A stretch of 57,851 bases of DNA, taken from assembly GCF_001952855.1 (NCBI RefSeq), contig NZ_LPNO01000017.1, forward strand, positions 43,331-101,181, read 5' to 3'. The stretch is from Pseudomonas sp. ATCC PTA-122608 (GTDB lineage: Bacteria > Pseudomonadota > Gammaproteobacteria > Pseudomonadales > Pseudomonadaceae). Shown one piece after another: positions 25,103-33,239 of this stretch. Positions within the stretch are counted from its first letter, which is position 1, and each line of letters begins with the position of its first letter. A program made the translations under genes and the position numbers. A model generated the notes under the pieces. The model did not search any database, had not been told where the DNA came from, and saw nothing but the letters and a program-made list of their open reading frames with translations.

Positions 25103-25978
25103 ATGCCGCCACTGGAAACCCTGCAAGTCTTTCAATCCCTCAACCGCTCGCCCAACGCTCGCCTCGAGCTGTGCGCCGAGCTCGGTGACGGCTTGTCTGC
25201 AGCCTTGTGGAGCAACCATCACGACGCCCAGGATTACGAAGCTCCCGACCATCACACCCTGTCCTGCTACATCGGCGGCGGCACCGGCACCTTTCGCCGC
25301 GACCAGCCCGGCACCAAGGGCGGCCCGGACAAGCTGTGCATCCTGCCGGCCGATCATCAGTCGGCGTGGGTGATCAACGGCGAGATCCGCCTGGCCCATG
25401 TGTATTTCAGCCCGGAGCAATTCGCCCTGGGCTGCGTGACATTGCTGGACCGTGAACCCCGCGAGTTGCAGTTGCGTGAGAGCACGTTTCTCGACGACGC
25501 GCAGCAGGCCCGGCGCTTTCACCAGTTGATCAGCCTGAACTGGAAAGAGCCCGGCGAGCGCCTGCTGACCAGCAGCCTGGCCCATGAAATGCTCAGCCAT
25601 ACCTTGCTCAGCCAGGTGGGAATGCGTGAGGGTTTGCGCTTGAAAGGCGGGCTGGCCGCCCATCAGCGTCGGCAATTGGTGGAGCACATCGACCAGCAAC
25701 TGGCCGAGCCAATCAGCCTGGGACAGTTGGCAGGCTTGTGCGCCTTGTCGGAGTACCACTTCGCGCGGATGTTTCGCGAGAGCTTTGGCCTGCCGCCCCA
25801 CCAGTACCTACTGGCGCGGCGCCTGGCCCGCGCCCGGGAGTTGTTGCGTGGCGGGTCATTGCCGCTGGGAGAGATTGCGTTGGCGTGCGGATTTTCCAGC
25901 GCCAGCCACTTTACCAACCGGTTCCGCCAGGCGATGGGCGCGACGCCCGGGGAATACCGGCAAGCGTTCCTGCCTTGA
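25103..25978 (+). CDS. AraC-family transcriptional regulator
   Basis: The 291-residue protein has an N-terminal ligand-type domain and a C-terminal AraC double helix-turn-helix: ISLGQLAGLCALSEYHFARMFRESFGLPPHQYL and LGEIALACGFSSASHFTNRFRQAMGATPGEYRQ. It is divergent from the DMT transporter across 137 bases, suggesting it regulates that gene. I use ATG 25103; a frame from 25028 is open but has no ribosome binding site and overlaps the promoter region. Confidence 0.9.
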   Translation: MPPLETLQVFQSLNRSPNARLELCAELGDGLSAALWSNHHDAQDYEAPDHHTLSCYIGGGTGTFRRDQPGTKGGPDKLCILPADHQSAWVINGEIRLAHVYFSPEQFALGCVTLLDREPRELQLRESTFLDDAQQARRFHQLISLNWKEPGERLLTSSLAHEMLSHTLLSQVGMREGLRLKGGLAAHQRRQLVEHIDQQLAEPISLGQLAGLCALSEYHFARMFRESFGLPPHQYLLARRLARARELLRGGSLPLGEIALACGFSSASHFTNRFRQAMGATPGEYRQAFLP

Positions 25979-26009
25979 AATGCAATCAGCCTGACTGCAC
26001 GGGACCAAT

Positions 26010-26098
26010 GTGGGAGCGGGCTTGCTCGCGAAGGCGGTGTGACAGTCAACACATGTACTGACTGATCTACCGCATTCGCGAGCAAGCCCGCTCCCACA
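26010..26098. repeat. REPIN, GTGGGAGCGGGCTTGCTCGC family
   Basis: GTGGGAGCGGGCTTGCTCGCGAAGG and its inverse flank a spacer containing TGACAGTCAACA. It differs from the GTAGGAGCGAG copies at a few stem positions, with compensating changes on both arms. It lies between araC-type and dacB-type genes. Confidence 0.9.
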
Positions 26099-26113
26099 TT
26101 TGATCTTCGGTGC

Positions 26114-27574
26114 TCAATAGTCCGTGCTGTTGGCCAGCGCCGTGGCCAGACGGTTTTCCAATGCCTTGACCCGCGCACCTGCGACCACGTAATTGTTGGT
26201 CACCATCGAAAACACCAACTTGCGTCCCTTGGCATCGGTGACATAACCGGTCAACGACGACACGCCGCTCATGGAGCCGGTCTTGCCGTGCAGGTTGTTT
26301 TCCGCCGCCGTGCCCCGCAGGCGATAGCGCAGGCTCCCGCCCGCCATCCGAACCGGATTACCGGCAACCGGCAAGGCGTTGTACCAGGCGTCGAACCAGG
26401 GCTGTTTGCTTGCGGCCAGCAGCACGTCCGTCAGGTTCTGCGACGACACCAGGTTACGTCGGGACAACCCCGATCCGTCCACTTGGTTCAACGTGCTCGT
26501 ATCAATCCCCTGGCGCGTCAAAAAACCCGCTACTGCGGCCACACCAGCAGGTGCCGTACCGGCATTCACCGTCTTGCGGCCCATGGTCTTGAGCAGTGCT
26601 TCAGACATGTTGTTGTTGGAAAGCTTGAGCAGCGGCGTGATCAGCTCCTGCAACGGCGCTGACTCATGCATCGCGAGCACTGTCGCCGTGGTCGGCGTCA
26701 CACCTCCGATCATCCGACGCCCTTGCACGGCAATTCCCTGCTGCGCCAATGCCTGCCCAAACAGATTGGCCACCAGTTGCGTCGGCTCCCACACGCTGAC
26801 CAATTGCCGACTCTGCTTGCCCGGCGCCAATGCGCCACTGAGGCGCAACAGGTTGGTGCCATGCTGGCGATTGATCCCGTAGCTGTTGCCCGCGCCGCTG
26901 ATGGCACGGTTGCCGATCTGCACGTAATCGGTCGCCGGGCTGATATCCACAGTTACCGGACGCCCTGCCGTAACCGGCGCCTTGGCCGTGACCAGCAGGG
27001 AGCCCGCATCAAAGTCGTCATTGGGCGACACCGTCAGTGCCGAAATCTGCGCGCCGTAGTAGGTGCTCTCATCGTCCTGGGACCAATCGGTGCCCAGACG
27101 CTCGGCGTCGAAGAATGTGTCATCGAACACCAGGTCGCCCTGCACTTGCTGGATGCCCTGCTGCGCCAGACTGGCCGCCAACGCCTGGTAATCCGCCCAC
27201 TGGATCGTCGGGTCGCCCAGGCCGCGCAGGTAGAGATTGCCGTTAAGCACCGCGCCCTGGCGGGTGCCGTCGCTCAACAGTTGCGTGGAAAACCGATACT
27301 GCGGCCCCAGCACATCCATCGCCGCCGCAGTGGTCAGCAACTTGAGGCTGGAAGCCGGAGTCAGCCGTGTGCGTGGGTTGTGTTGATAGAGCGTGTTGCC
27401 GCTGCGGGCATCGCGCACCATCAGCGACACGCTGGCACCGTGCAGCGCCGGGTCGGCCAGCAACTGGTCGAGGGTGTCGCTGGTGGAATTTTTCGGCGCC
27501 GTGGCGCAACCGCCCAGCAACACGCTCAAGCCCAGCAGCAGTCCGCCGGTGTGTATCCATCGTCCCAACTGCAT
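26114..27574 (-). CDS. dacB: D-alanyl-D-alanine carboxypeptidase/endopeptidase (PBP4 type), predicted lipoprotein
   Basis: The 486-residue class C low-molecular-weight penicillin-binding protein has the three active-site motifs: S75-S-L-K78 in TPASSLKLLTT, SNN in LSNNNMSEALL, and KTG in HGKTGSMSG. It trims peptidoglycan pentapeptides and may cut cross-links. Unlike classic soluble PBP4, it starts with a lipoprotein signal: LLLGLSVLLGGC with Cys23 followed by Ala, which predicts outer-membrane sorting. The gene stands alone. Confidence 0.93.
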   Translation of the reverse strand: MQLGRWIHTGGLLLGLSVLLGGCATAPKNSTSDTLDQLLADPALHGASVSLMVRDARSGNTLYQHNPRTRLTPASSLKLLTTAAAMDVLGPQYRFSTQLLSDGTRQGAVLNGNLYLRGLGDPTIQWADYQALAASLAQQGIQQVQGDLVFDDTFFDAERLGTDWSQDDESTYYGAQISALTVSPNDDFDAGSLLVTAKAPVTAGRPVTVDISPATDYVQIGNRAISGAGNSYGINRQHGTNLLRLSGALAPGKQSRQLVSVWEPTQLVANLFGQALAQQGIAVQGRRMIGGVTPTTATVLAMHESAPLQELITPLLKLSNNNMSEALLKTMGRKTVNAGTAPAGVAAVAGFLTRQGIDTSTLNQVDGSGLSRRNLVSSQNLTDVLLAASKQPWFDAWYNALPVAGNPVRMAGGSLRYRLRGTAAENNLHGKTGSMSGVSSLTGYVTDAKGRKLVFSMVTNNYVVAGARVKALENRLATALANSTDY

Positions 27575-27675
27575 CGGTATCGAGTTCCCGCAAAGTCATT
27601 AATGGCGGCCACGCTAGCAGCTCGACAACCGTATGGCGAGGTAGCCGGCTACCGCACCCTACGGTGTAGCCGAAT

Positions 27676-30102
27676 TTAGAACGTCAGGGTGCTGGACACC
27701 GACACCTGCCGCGCATCGCCGATGGACACGAACTGGGTGTTCACGGCGGAGGTGTAATAGGTACGGTCAAACAGGTTCTTCACGTTGAGCTGGAACTTGA
27801 CCTTCTGCCCCTCGATTTTGGTGTCATAGGTGGCAAACGCATCGGCCACGGTATAGCCCGGCAAGTCGAAACTGTTGGCCGCATCGCCCGAGCGCTCGCC
27901 GACATACCTTGCTCCGGCGCCGACCCGCAGCTGGTCACCGCCCAAGATGCTACCGAAGTCATACACCGCCGAAAGCGAGCCGGTGTTCTTCGCGACGTTT
28001 TGCAGGCGGTTGCCCTTCAGGTCCGGGTCTTCGGTGACGACAGCATCGGTGTAGGCATAGCTGCCGATCACGCTCCAGTTGTCCGTCAGCTGACCGCTGG
28101 CATCCAGTTCCAGCCCGCGGGAGCGCACCTTCCCGGCAACGCTGTAAACCGCAGCCAGCCCGTCACCCACCTGAACCAGCACGTTGCGTTTTTCGATGTT
28201 GAACACAGCGGCGCTGGCTGTAATGCGTCCCGGCATATCGAGTTTGGTGCCCAGTTCCCAGGACTTCGACTGCTCCGGCTCCAGGCTGCCATCCAACACG
28301 CTTTTGTTAGCCAGTGGCGCGATGGTGGAGTTAGGCTTGAACGACTCGGTGTAGCTGCCATAGAACGACAGCTCGTCGGTGTAGCGGTACACCAGGCCGA
28401 CCCGTGGTACCCATTTCTGGCCATTGCCGTCGGTGTTGGCGGTGAACGGGACGCCTTTGCCGGCGTATTGGTCGTACATCTGATAACGCGCGCCGCCCAC
28501 CAGGATCCACTGGTCGGTGAGGTGAATTGCATCCTGCATAAACAGCGAATCGCTGCGCAGCAGGTCGGTCTGGTTACTGTCCGGCGCGCTGACTTTGCTG
28601 CCCGCCACTTCATTGCCATAGACCGGATCGTTGTAGTTGAAGGTGCCACGGGGCGACTGGCGGATCAGGTCGGCCCGGTAGATCTTGCGGTACTCGTCGT
28701 CCAGGCCAAAGGTCAGGTCGTGCTGCATGCCGGCGACGTTTACCTTGCCTTCAAGGCTGGCGGTGGCGAAACGGTCCGTGGTCAGCGCGCCCTGGGTGCC
28801 GTCCATGCTGCGGGTCAGGGTGCCGTTGGTGTTGACCTTGACCACACGCACCTGGCTGGCGTCGTAGGTCTCGCGGTTCCAGCTGTAGCCGAAGTGGGCC
28901 TTCCAGTCGTCATTCAGGTCGTGGTCGGCCTCGAAGCGGTACAGGTCGGAGCGGCCTTCCATATTGTTGAAGGGCTCGTCCAGGCGGCGAGTCGACGGGA
29001 TATTAAGCGGGTGGTTGGTCTTGGGATCGATCGCTGTCCCTCGGTCAAACGGCGAGAGAAACTCGCGATGCTCGTAGGCAAACAACAGCTTGGTGTTCTC
29101 GCCGTACCAAGCCAGCGACGGGGCGATCAGGCTCTCGCGGTGGGTACCGTAGTTGCGCCAGTAATCTTCGTCTTCATGGTCAACGATCAGGCGATACGCC
29201 AACCCGCTGTCACCGATCGGGCCCGTGGTGTCGAGGTTGCCGCCGCTGCCGTTCTTGCCATCACCAAAGGTCGAGCCGCGCGCCGTCAGCGAGGTGGATT
29301 GAATCAGCTCGGGTTTCTTGCTCACGATGTTGACCACGCCACCCGGATCCTGGATGCCGTACAGCAACGACGACGGGCCCTTGAGCACTTCGACGCGCTC
29401 GGCGGTGGAGTTCATCGCGCGGCCCTGCACCAGCGGCATGCCGTCCTGCATGATCGAACCGTTTCGGTTGTCACCAAAACCACGCAACATCACCGCGTCC
29501 TGGGTGCTGCCCAACGTGTTGGCCTGGGTAATGCCGCTGACGTTAGCCAGGGCATCGTCGAGGTTGCGCGGCTGTTGATCGCGAATCACCTGGGCCGGCA
29601 CGACGTTGACGGTTTGTGGGGTTTCCAGCAGCAGGCCGTGGGAACGCATCACCGAACTGGTGGGCGGCGGCTGATAGCTGGTGGTATCCGAAACCTGGGC
29701 GGCACCGCTGATGGTGGTGGCGCCGAGGTTCAGCGCGCCGTCGGTGGGCAACGGTTCCAGGGCCAGGGTGCGGGCGTCGATCTGGCGGAAGGTGAAGCCC
29801 GAATTACCCAGCAAGCGCTGCATGGCCTGAGTCGCGCTCATCTGCCCGGTGATCGCCGGGGCCTTGATCGCATAGGGTGCTTCGTCGGTGTAGACCACGC
29901 TGATGCCGGTCACCCGGGTGAAATCACTCAAGGCCTGGGGCAGCGGCTTGGCGGCCAGGGCAAAGTTGAACAACATGCTCTGCTGCTGCGCCTCAGCCGC
30001 CTGCGCCACGCCCAGGGGCAGCAGCGCCAGCCCCGAAACCGCCAATACCGAGGCTCCCAGCCAATGTTTAACCGAACCCGCCGACGTTGCCCTGGACTTC
30101 AT
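27676..30102 (-). CDS. TonB-dependent siderophore receptor with N-terminal STN signalling domain
   Basis: The 808-residue outer-membrane protein has a signal peptide ending AQAAEA, an STN domain (about 45-118: FNFALAAKPLPQALSDFTRVTGISVVY), a plug with LLETPQTVNVVP and LKGPSSLLYG, and a 22-strand barrel ending in Phe (VSSTLTF). This is the FpvA/FoxA/FiuA type that binds ferric siderophores. The STN domain normally talks to an anti-sigma factor, but none lies next to it. No biosynthesis genes are near, so it may serve a foreign siderophore. No Fur box was confidently seen. Confidence 0.92.
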   Translation of the reverse strand: MKSRATSAGSVKHWLGASVLAVSGLALLPLGVAQAAEAQQQSMLFNFALAAKPLPQALSDFTRVTGISVVYTDEAPYAIKAPAITGQMSATQAMQRLLGNSGFTFRQIDARTLALEPLPTDGALNLGATTISGAAQVSDTTSYQPPPTSSVMRSHGLLLETPQTVNVVPAQVIRDQQPRNLDDALANVSGITQANTLGSTQDAVMLRGFGDNRNGSIMQDGMPLVQGRAMNSTAERVEVLKGPSSLLYGIQDPGGVVNIVSKKPELIQSTSLTARGSTFGDGKNGSGGNLDTTGPIGDSGLAYRLIVDHEDEDYWRNYGTHRESLIAPSLAWYGENTKLLFAYEHREFLSPFDRGTAIDPKTNHPLNIPSTRRLDEPFNNMEGRSDLYRFEADHDLNDDWKAHFGYSWNRETYDASQVRVVKVNTNGTLTRSMDGTQGALTTDRFATASLEGKVNVAGMQHDLTFGLDDEYRKIYRADLIRQSPRGTFNYNDPVYGNEVAGSKVSAPDSNQTDLLRSDSLFMQDAIHLTDQWILVGGARYQMYDQYAGKGVPFTANTDGNGQKWVPRVGLVYRYTDELSFYGSYTESFKPNSTIAPLANKSVLDGSLEPEQSKSWELGTKLDMPGRITASAAVFNIEKRNVLVQVGDGLAAVYSVAGKVRSRGLELDASGQLTDNWSVIGSYAYTDAVVTEDPDLKGNRLQNVAKNTGSLSAVYDFGSILGGDQLRVGAGARYVGERSGDAANSFDLPGYTVADAFATYDTKIEGQKVKFQLNVKNLFDRTYYTSAVNTQFVSIGDARQVSVSSTLTF

Positions 30103-30228
30103 GCTTGAGAACCCGTGTGTAAAAAGCGCTGTTAATGCGAATTAATCGCAGTTTCAAGCACTACACGGATCGCCGACAGGTTTACCTCACCTATAACTGA
30201 AAATATTTCTGGAAAACACACCGCCCCC

Positions 30229-30329
30229 TGTAGGAGCGAGCTTGCTCGCGAAGGTCGTTAACGATAACGCTGGGAACCTGACACCCAACTGCGCTCTCTG
30301 GTTTTTCGCGAGCAAGCTCGCTCCTACAG
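30229..30329. repeat. REPIN, GTAGGAGC family (copy 4)
   Basis: TGTAGGAGCGAGCTTGCTCGCGAAGG and its inverse enclose a spacer with GTTAACGATAACGC. The right REP provides the TAG stop codon of the GST gene (complement 30324-30326). Confidence 0.92.
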
Positions 30330-31265
30330 GATTTGGGGTTGGATGCGGAACCCGAAGCGTGGGAAGTGCACATGCACGCTGCCGCCGCGTTCGTCGGTGC
30401 GCCGCAGAATCAGCTCTTCACTCCCGGTAAACAGCAGTTCCCCGGCCACCGGATCAACGCCGTAATCGGTCGCAGAGATAGTCACCTGCTGGCCCGCCTT
30501 GAAGCCGTTCGGGTCGACGAATAACTCTTCAGGCAAGGCGGCCGGTGCCGCGTTGCGGGCCACCTCCAACGCCTGTTCCGAACTCATGTCGCTGGAGGTG
30601 CCATGGCCAAAACCGAACACCCGGCCCAGCCAGGCCGAAACGGCCGGATAAGCGTCCACCAACGGCGCCGTCACCGGCGTGGCCTTGAGGAACCAGAGTG
30701 GATGGGCCAGGGAGAAGTCGGCAATCGACGGCTCGCCAAACAGGAAATCCCCCGATTCGCGCTGCAACTGTTGCTCCAGCCGCGCCATGATCGCCGGCCA
30801 TTGGTGGCGTGCCAGTTCCGCCGGGATGCGGGTCGCTGAACCACCGCTGAACAAGGCAGTGCGGTCAGCGATGAACGCCTTGATCGCTTCCGGCGGCAGC
30901 TTGGCGAAACGCACGGCCACCGACTCCGGCTGAAACACCAGGCTGACGGCATGGGCGAACACCACCGAGTCGGCCCAGGCGGCGAAGGTGCGGGTGATCG
31001 CTTCCTGGCCGAGCGGGAACAGTGCCGGCGTGGATTTCTCCTGCTCAAAGCGCCGGGCAATCAACGCGGTATCGCAATAGATGTCCGCGCCCACCTGCAA
31101 AACCGGCGTCTTGCGATAGCCGCCGGTGAGCGCGGTCAGGTCAGGCTTGGGCATCACTGGCGAGATGTGCACCGAGCGCCAGGACAAGCCTTTGAAGCCC
31201 AGCAGCAGGCGCGCTTTTTCGGCGAACGGGGATGTCGGGTAATGGTGAAGAATCAACTCGGACAT
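30324..31265 (-). CDS. Glutathione S-transferase family protein with C-terminal extension
   Basis: The 313-residue protein starts with a thioredoxin-like GST domain (LILHHYPTSPFAEKARLLLGFKGL; a Ser sits at the usual catalytic position; YRKTPVLQVG gives the cis-Pro) followed by a helical C-terminal domain (SGDFLFGEPSIADFSLAHPLWFL). The last 80 residues go beyond a normal GST and look beta-rich (KAGQQVTISATDYGVDPVAGELLFTGSEELIL). The substrate is unknown. The stop codon comes from a REP, so the tail end could have been altered by insertion. Confidence 0.87.
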   Translation of the reverse strand: MSELILHHYPTSPFAEKARLLLGFKGLSWRSVHISPVMPKPDLTALTGGYRKTPVLQVGADIYCDTALIARRFEQEKSTPALFPLGQEAITRTFAAWADSVVFAHAVSLVFQPESVAVRFAKLPPEAIKAFIADRTALFSGGSATRIPAELARHQWPAIMARLEQQLQRESGDFLFGEPSIADFSLAHPLWFLKATPVTAPLVDAYPAVSAWLGRVFGFGHGTSSDMSSEQALEVARNAAPAALPEELFVDPNGFKAGQQVTISATDYGVDPVAGELLFTGSEELILRRTDERGGSVHVHFPRFGFRIQPQIL

Positions 31266-31340
31266 GCTGGACTCCGCTAAACAAGTGGATGCTCAGCTTA
31301 GCGCGCCCAACCGCTGATTGGCGTGATGGGAACCCATCAG

Positions 31341-31649
31341 TCAGCGTGATGGGCCTGTAGCCGCCAGGCATTCCTTGGCGCTTTTCTTGAGTTTCTTGAT
31401 CAGCCGTTCCTGGCGCAGCGCCTCGCCCTTGCTCGCACACGCTTCGGTATACACCAGCTCCACGGCGGGGCTTGAGAGAAAAAACCGTGCACCTTTGCCG
31501 CTCTGGTGCATGGCGAAGCGGCGCACCGGGTCGTTGCTGATCCCGCAATAGAGCGAGCCATTGGCGGCACGTACCAGGTAGACAAACCACGGTTTGGCTT
31601 CGACAGGCACACATTCAGAAGCGCTATTCACAATCCGTTCCGACACCAC
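31341..31649 (-). CDS. GIY-YIG nuclease family protein (UPF0213/YhbQ-like)
   Basis: The 102-residue protein carries the GIY-YIG module in its short bacterial form: WFVYLVRAANGSLYCGISNDPVRRFAMHQSGKGARFF, with the tyrosine, arginine and later glutamate (RQERLIKKLKK) of the family. E. coli YhbQ belongs here, and some members cleave DNA. GTG 31649 is the first in-frame start; a GTG three bases later is equally possible. The precise role is unknown. Confidence 0.87.
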   Translation of the reverse strand: MVSERIVNSASECVPVEAKPWFVYLVRAANGSLYCGISNDPVRRFAMHQSGKGARFFLSSPAVELVYTEACASKGEALRQERLIKKLKKSAKECLAATGPSR

Positions 31650-31688
31650 AAGAGAAGAACACGCATCTTATCAATGCCTCCACGTCCT

Positions 31689-31839
31689 GTGGCGAGGGGG
31701 CTTGTCCCCCGTTAGGCCGCGAAGCGGCCATAAATCAGCAATCGCGGTATTTCTGAAAGACCTCAATTGTCTTTCTGGGGCTGCTTCGCAGCCCAACGGG
31801 GGACAAGCCCCCTCGCCACAGGTCAAGCCCCCTCGCCAC
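31689..31839. repeat. REP cluster, TGTGGCGAGGGGGCTTG family, three copies
   Basis: A left REP (TGTGGCGAGGGGGCTTGTCCCC) and a right inverted REP (ending CCCCCTCGCCACA at 31820) form a REPIN with a GCCGCGAAGCGGCC hairpin in the spacer. A third right-facing half REP follows directly (GTCAAGCCCCCTCGCCAC, 31822-31839) and encodes the C-terminus of the NTF2-like gene. Confidence 0.88.
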
Positions 31840-32302
31840 GGGCCTGGAACGCTTTGAGCCCTTTCAAGGCCTGGGCGCGTACGGCGTTTCTCACCAGCGG
31901 CGTCCAGCCCAGCAACAGCCCTTTGGTGCCCAACGCCTGGCGCGACCAGCGCCACAGGTCAAAGTGGTCGTGATGCTCGCAGATCTTGCCGTCACGAAAC
32001 ACAAAGCGCGCCCGGATATCGTTGACCACGGTGTTGCCGGTGGCGCTGAACAGGTAGGTCGCTACCCAATGGGCGCTGCCGGTGATTTCATCGCTGCGCA
32101 CACTGTCGAAGGTCAGGGAAAAGTCCTTGGCCCGGGTGGTCAGCATGCGCCACATGTCGCCGGCATCACGGCCACGCAGCTCGCCGAACGCCGGGTCGCT
32201 GAACACCACGTCGTCGGTGTAGCAGGCGCTCATCGCCTCGGCATCCAGGCGCTGGAAGGCGCTGTAGAACTCGGTGATCAGGGCGTTATGGGCGTCGCTC
32301 AT
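31823..32302 (-). CDS. NTF2-like/SnoaL-fold protein
   Basis: The 159-residue protein has the cone-shaped NTF2 pattern: ALITEFYSAFQRLDAEAMSACYTDDVVFSDPAFGELRG and later RARFVFRDGKICEHHDHFDLWRWSRQALG. Such proteins act as small-molecule isomerases, hydrolases or binding proteins; the Asp/His residues here could be catalytic, but no substrate can be named. ATG 32302 fits the family start. The last five residues (RGEGA) and the stop codon are encoded by a REP sequence. Confidence 0.87.
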   Translation of the reverse strand: MSDAHNALITEFYSAFQRLDAEAMSACYTDDVVFSDPAFGELRGRDAGDMWRMLTTRAKDFSLTFDSVRSDEITGSAHWVATYLFSATGNTVVNDIRARFVFRDGKICEHHDHFDLWRWSRQALGTKGLLLGWTPLVRNAVRAQALKGLKAFQARGEGA

Positions 32303-32403
32303 GGGCAGGTTCCACAAAAGGGGTTGGGATGGCCGGTACGATAATCCCCAAGGCCCGGGAACACTACTGGCATCAACGCCAGGAATATCTCACCCCACAG
32401 GTT

Positions 32404-33039
32404 TCAGGGAACCATTCCGCTGCTGCGAGCATAGGCGAACAAGTCGACATCGGTGGAGATGCACAGCCGATTCATCGCGGTGCTCTTCTGCTTGCTGATG
32501 GTCGATATGCTGCGATTGACCCGGGCGGCAATCTGGCTGACCGTCATCCCGCTGGCCAGCATCCGCACCACTTCCCGCTCCTTGCCGGACAGTTGCGGGG
32601 TTTGTGACTGGTCACCCGTGCCGGCCTGAACCAGCTGCGCCCGCAAGCACTCACTGACAAAGGTCTTGCCCTCACTGACCACCTTGATCGCCGTGGGCAG
32701 CTCACGGGCGGAGGCGCTCTTGGCGACAATGGCTTTGGCGCCCTCGGCGAACGAGGCGCGCAGCGTTGCGATATTGGCAAACATCGTCACCAGGATGACC
32801 GGTAACCCGGGATACTGGCGCCGCAACAAACCCAGTAGTACATAGCCGTCTGCCTGCTGCCCGCCCGGCATGGCGAAATCCGTCACCAGCACGTCGCAGG
32901 GAGTGCTGCCCAGTACCCTTAGCAGCTCATCGGGCCCATTGGCCTCCCCAACTACTTTGCACTTGCCGTTGGCCTCGATAACCACCTTTTGCCCTATACG
33001 CACAATAGGATGATCGTCAGCAATTATTACGCGAAGCAT
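32404..33039 (-). CDS. NarL/RcsB-like response regulator beside the fimbrial operon
   Basis: The 211-residue protein has a receiver domain (LRVIIADDHPIV, phospho-acceptor Asp54 in LVTDFAMP, Lys in AIVAKSAS) and a LuxR-type helix-turn-helix (LSGKEREVVRMLASGMTVSQIAARVNRSISTISKQKSTAMNRL). The form resembles RcsB and P. aeruginosa RocA1, which regulate cup chaperone-usher fimbriae. Context supports the same job here: the REC-Hpt gene lies upstream on the same strand and the DUF1120 chaperone-usher operon is divergent. ATG 33039 fits the family start. Confidence 0.9.
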   Translation of the reverse strand: MLRVIIADDHPIVRIGQKVVIEANGKCKVVGEANGPDELLRVLGSTPCDVLVTDFAMPGGQQADGYVLLGLLRRQYPGLPVILVTMFANIATLRASFAEGAKAIVAKSASARELPTAIKVVSEGKTFVSECLRAQLVQAGTGDQSQTPQLSGKEREVVRMLASGMTVSQIAARVNRSISTISKQKSTAMNRLCISTDVDLFAYARSSGMVP

Positions 33040-33239
33040 ATAAACCCATGAGTGATGGCAAAATGATCTTCGCAAAATAACCCCGTAAGCCCTGTGCAAC
33101 AACTGCCCACCGGAGAGCGGTTTTTACTTGAGCCCCGTGTTATTAAGTAGATGATTTTTTGCCCACAATAAAAAAGGAAACAACTTACAAACTAACACTA
33201 CTCAAATAAGTAACACCTCCTACAAGATCGCTGGAAGTG
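33040..33239. promoter_or_regulatory. AT-rich region upstream of the RcsB-like gene
   Basis: These 200 bases between the two regulator genes are markedly AT-rich (33125-33220) and probably hold a separate promoter for the RcsB-like gene. CTACAAGATCG at 33220 partly recalls the ATACAAGAA element of the fimbrial promoter region, but the match is short. Confidence 0.4.

Noticed and set aside
28000..30108. A 702-residue plus-strand open frame over the TonB receptor
   Set aside because: It is an antisense shadow of the receptor gene, with no ribosome binding site or recognisable domain.
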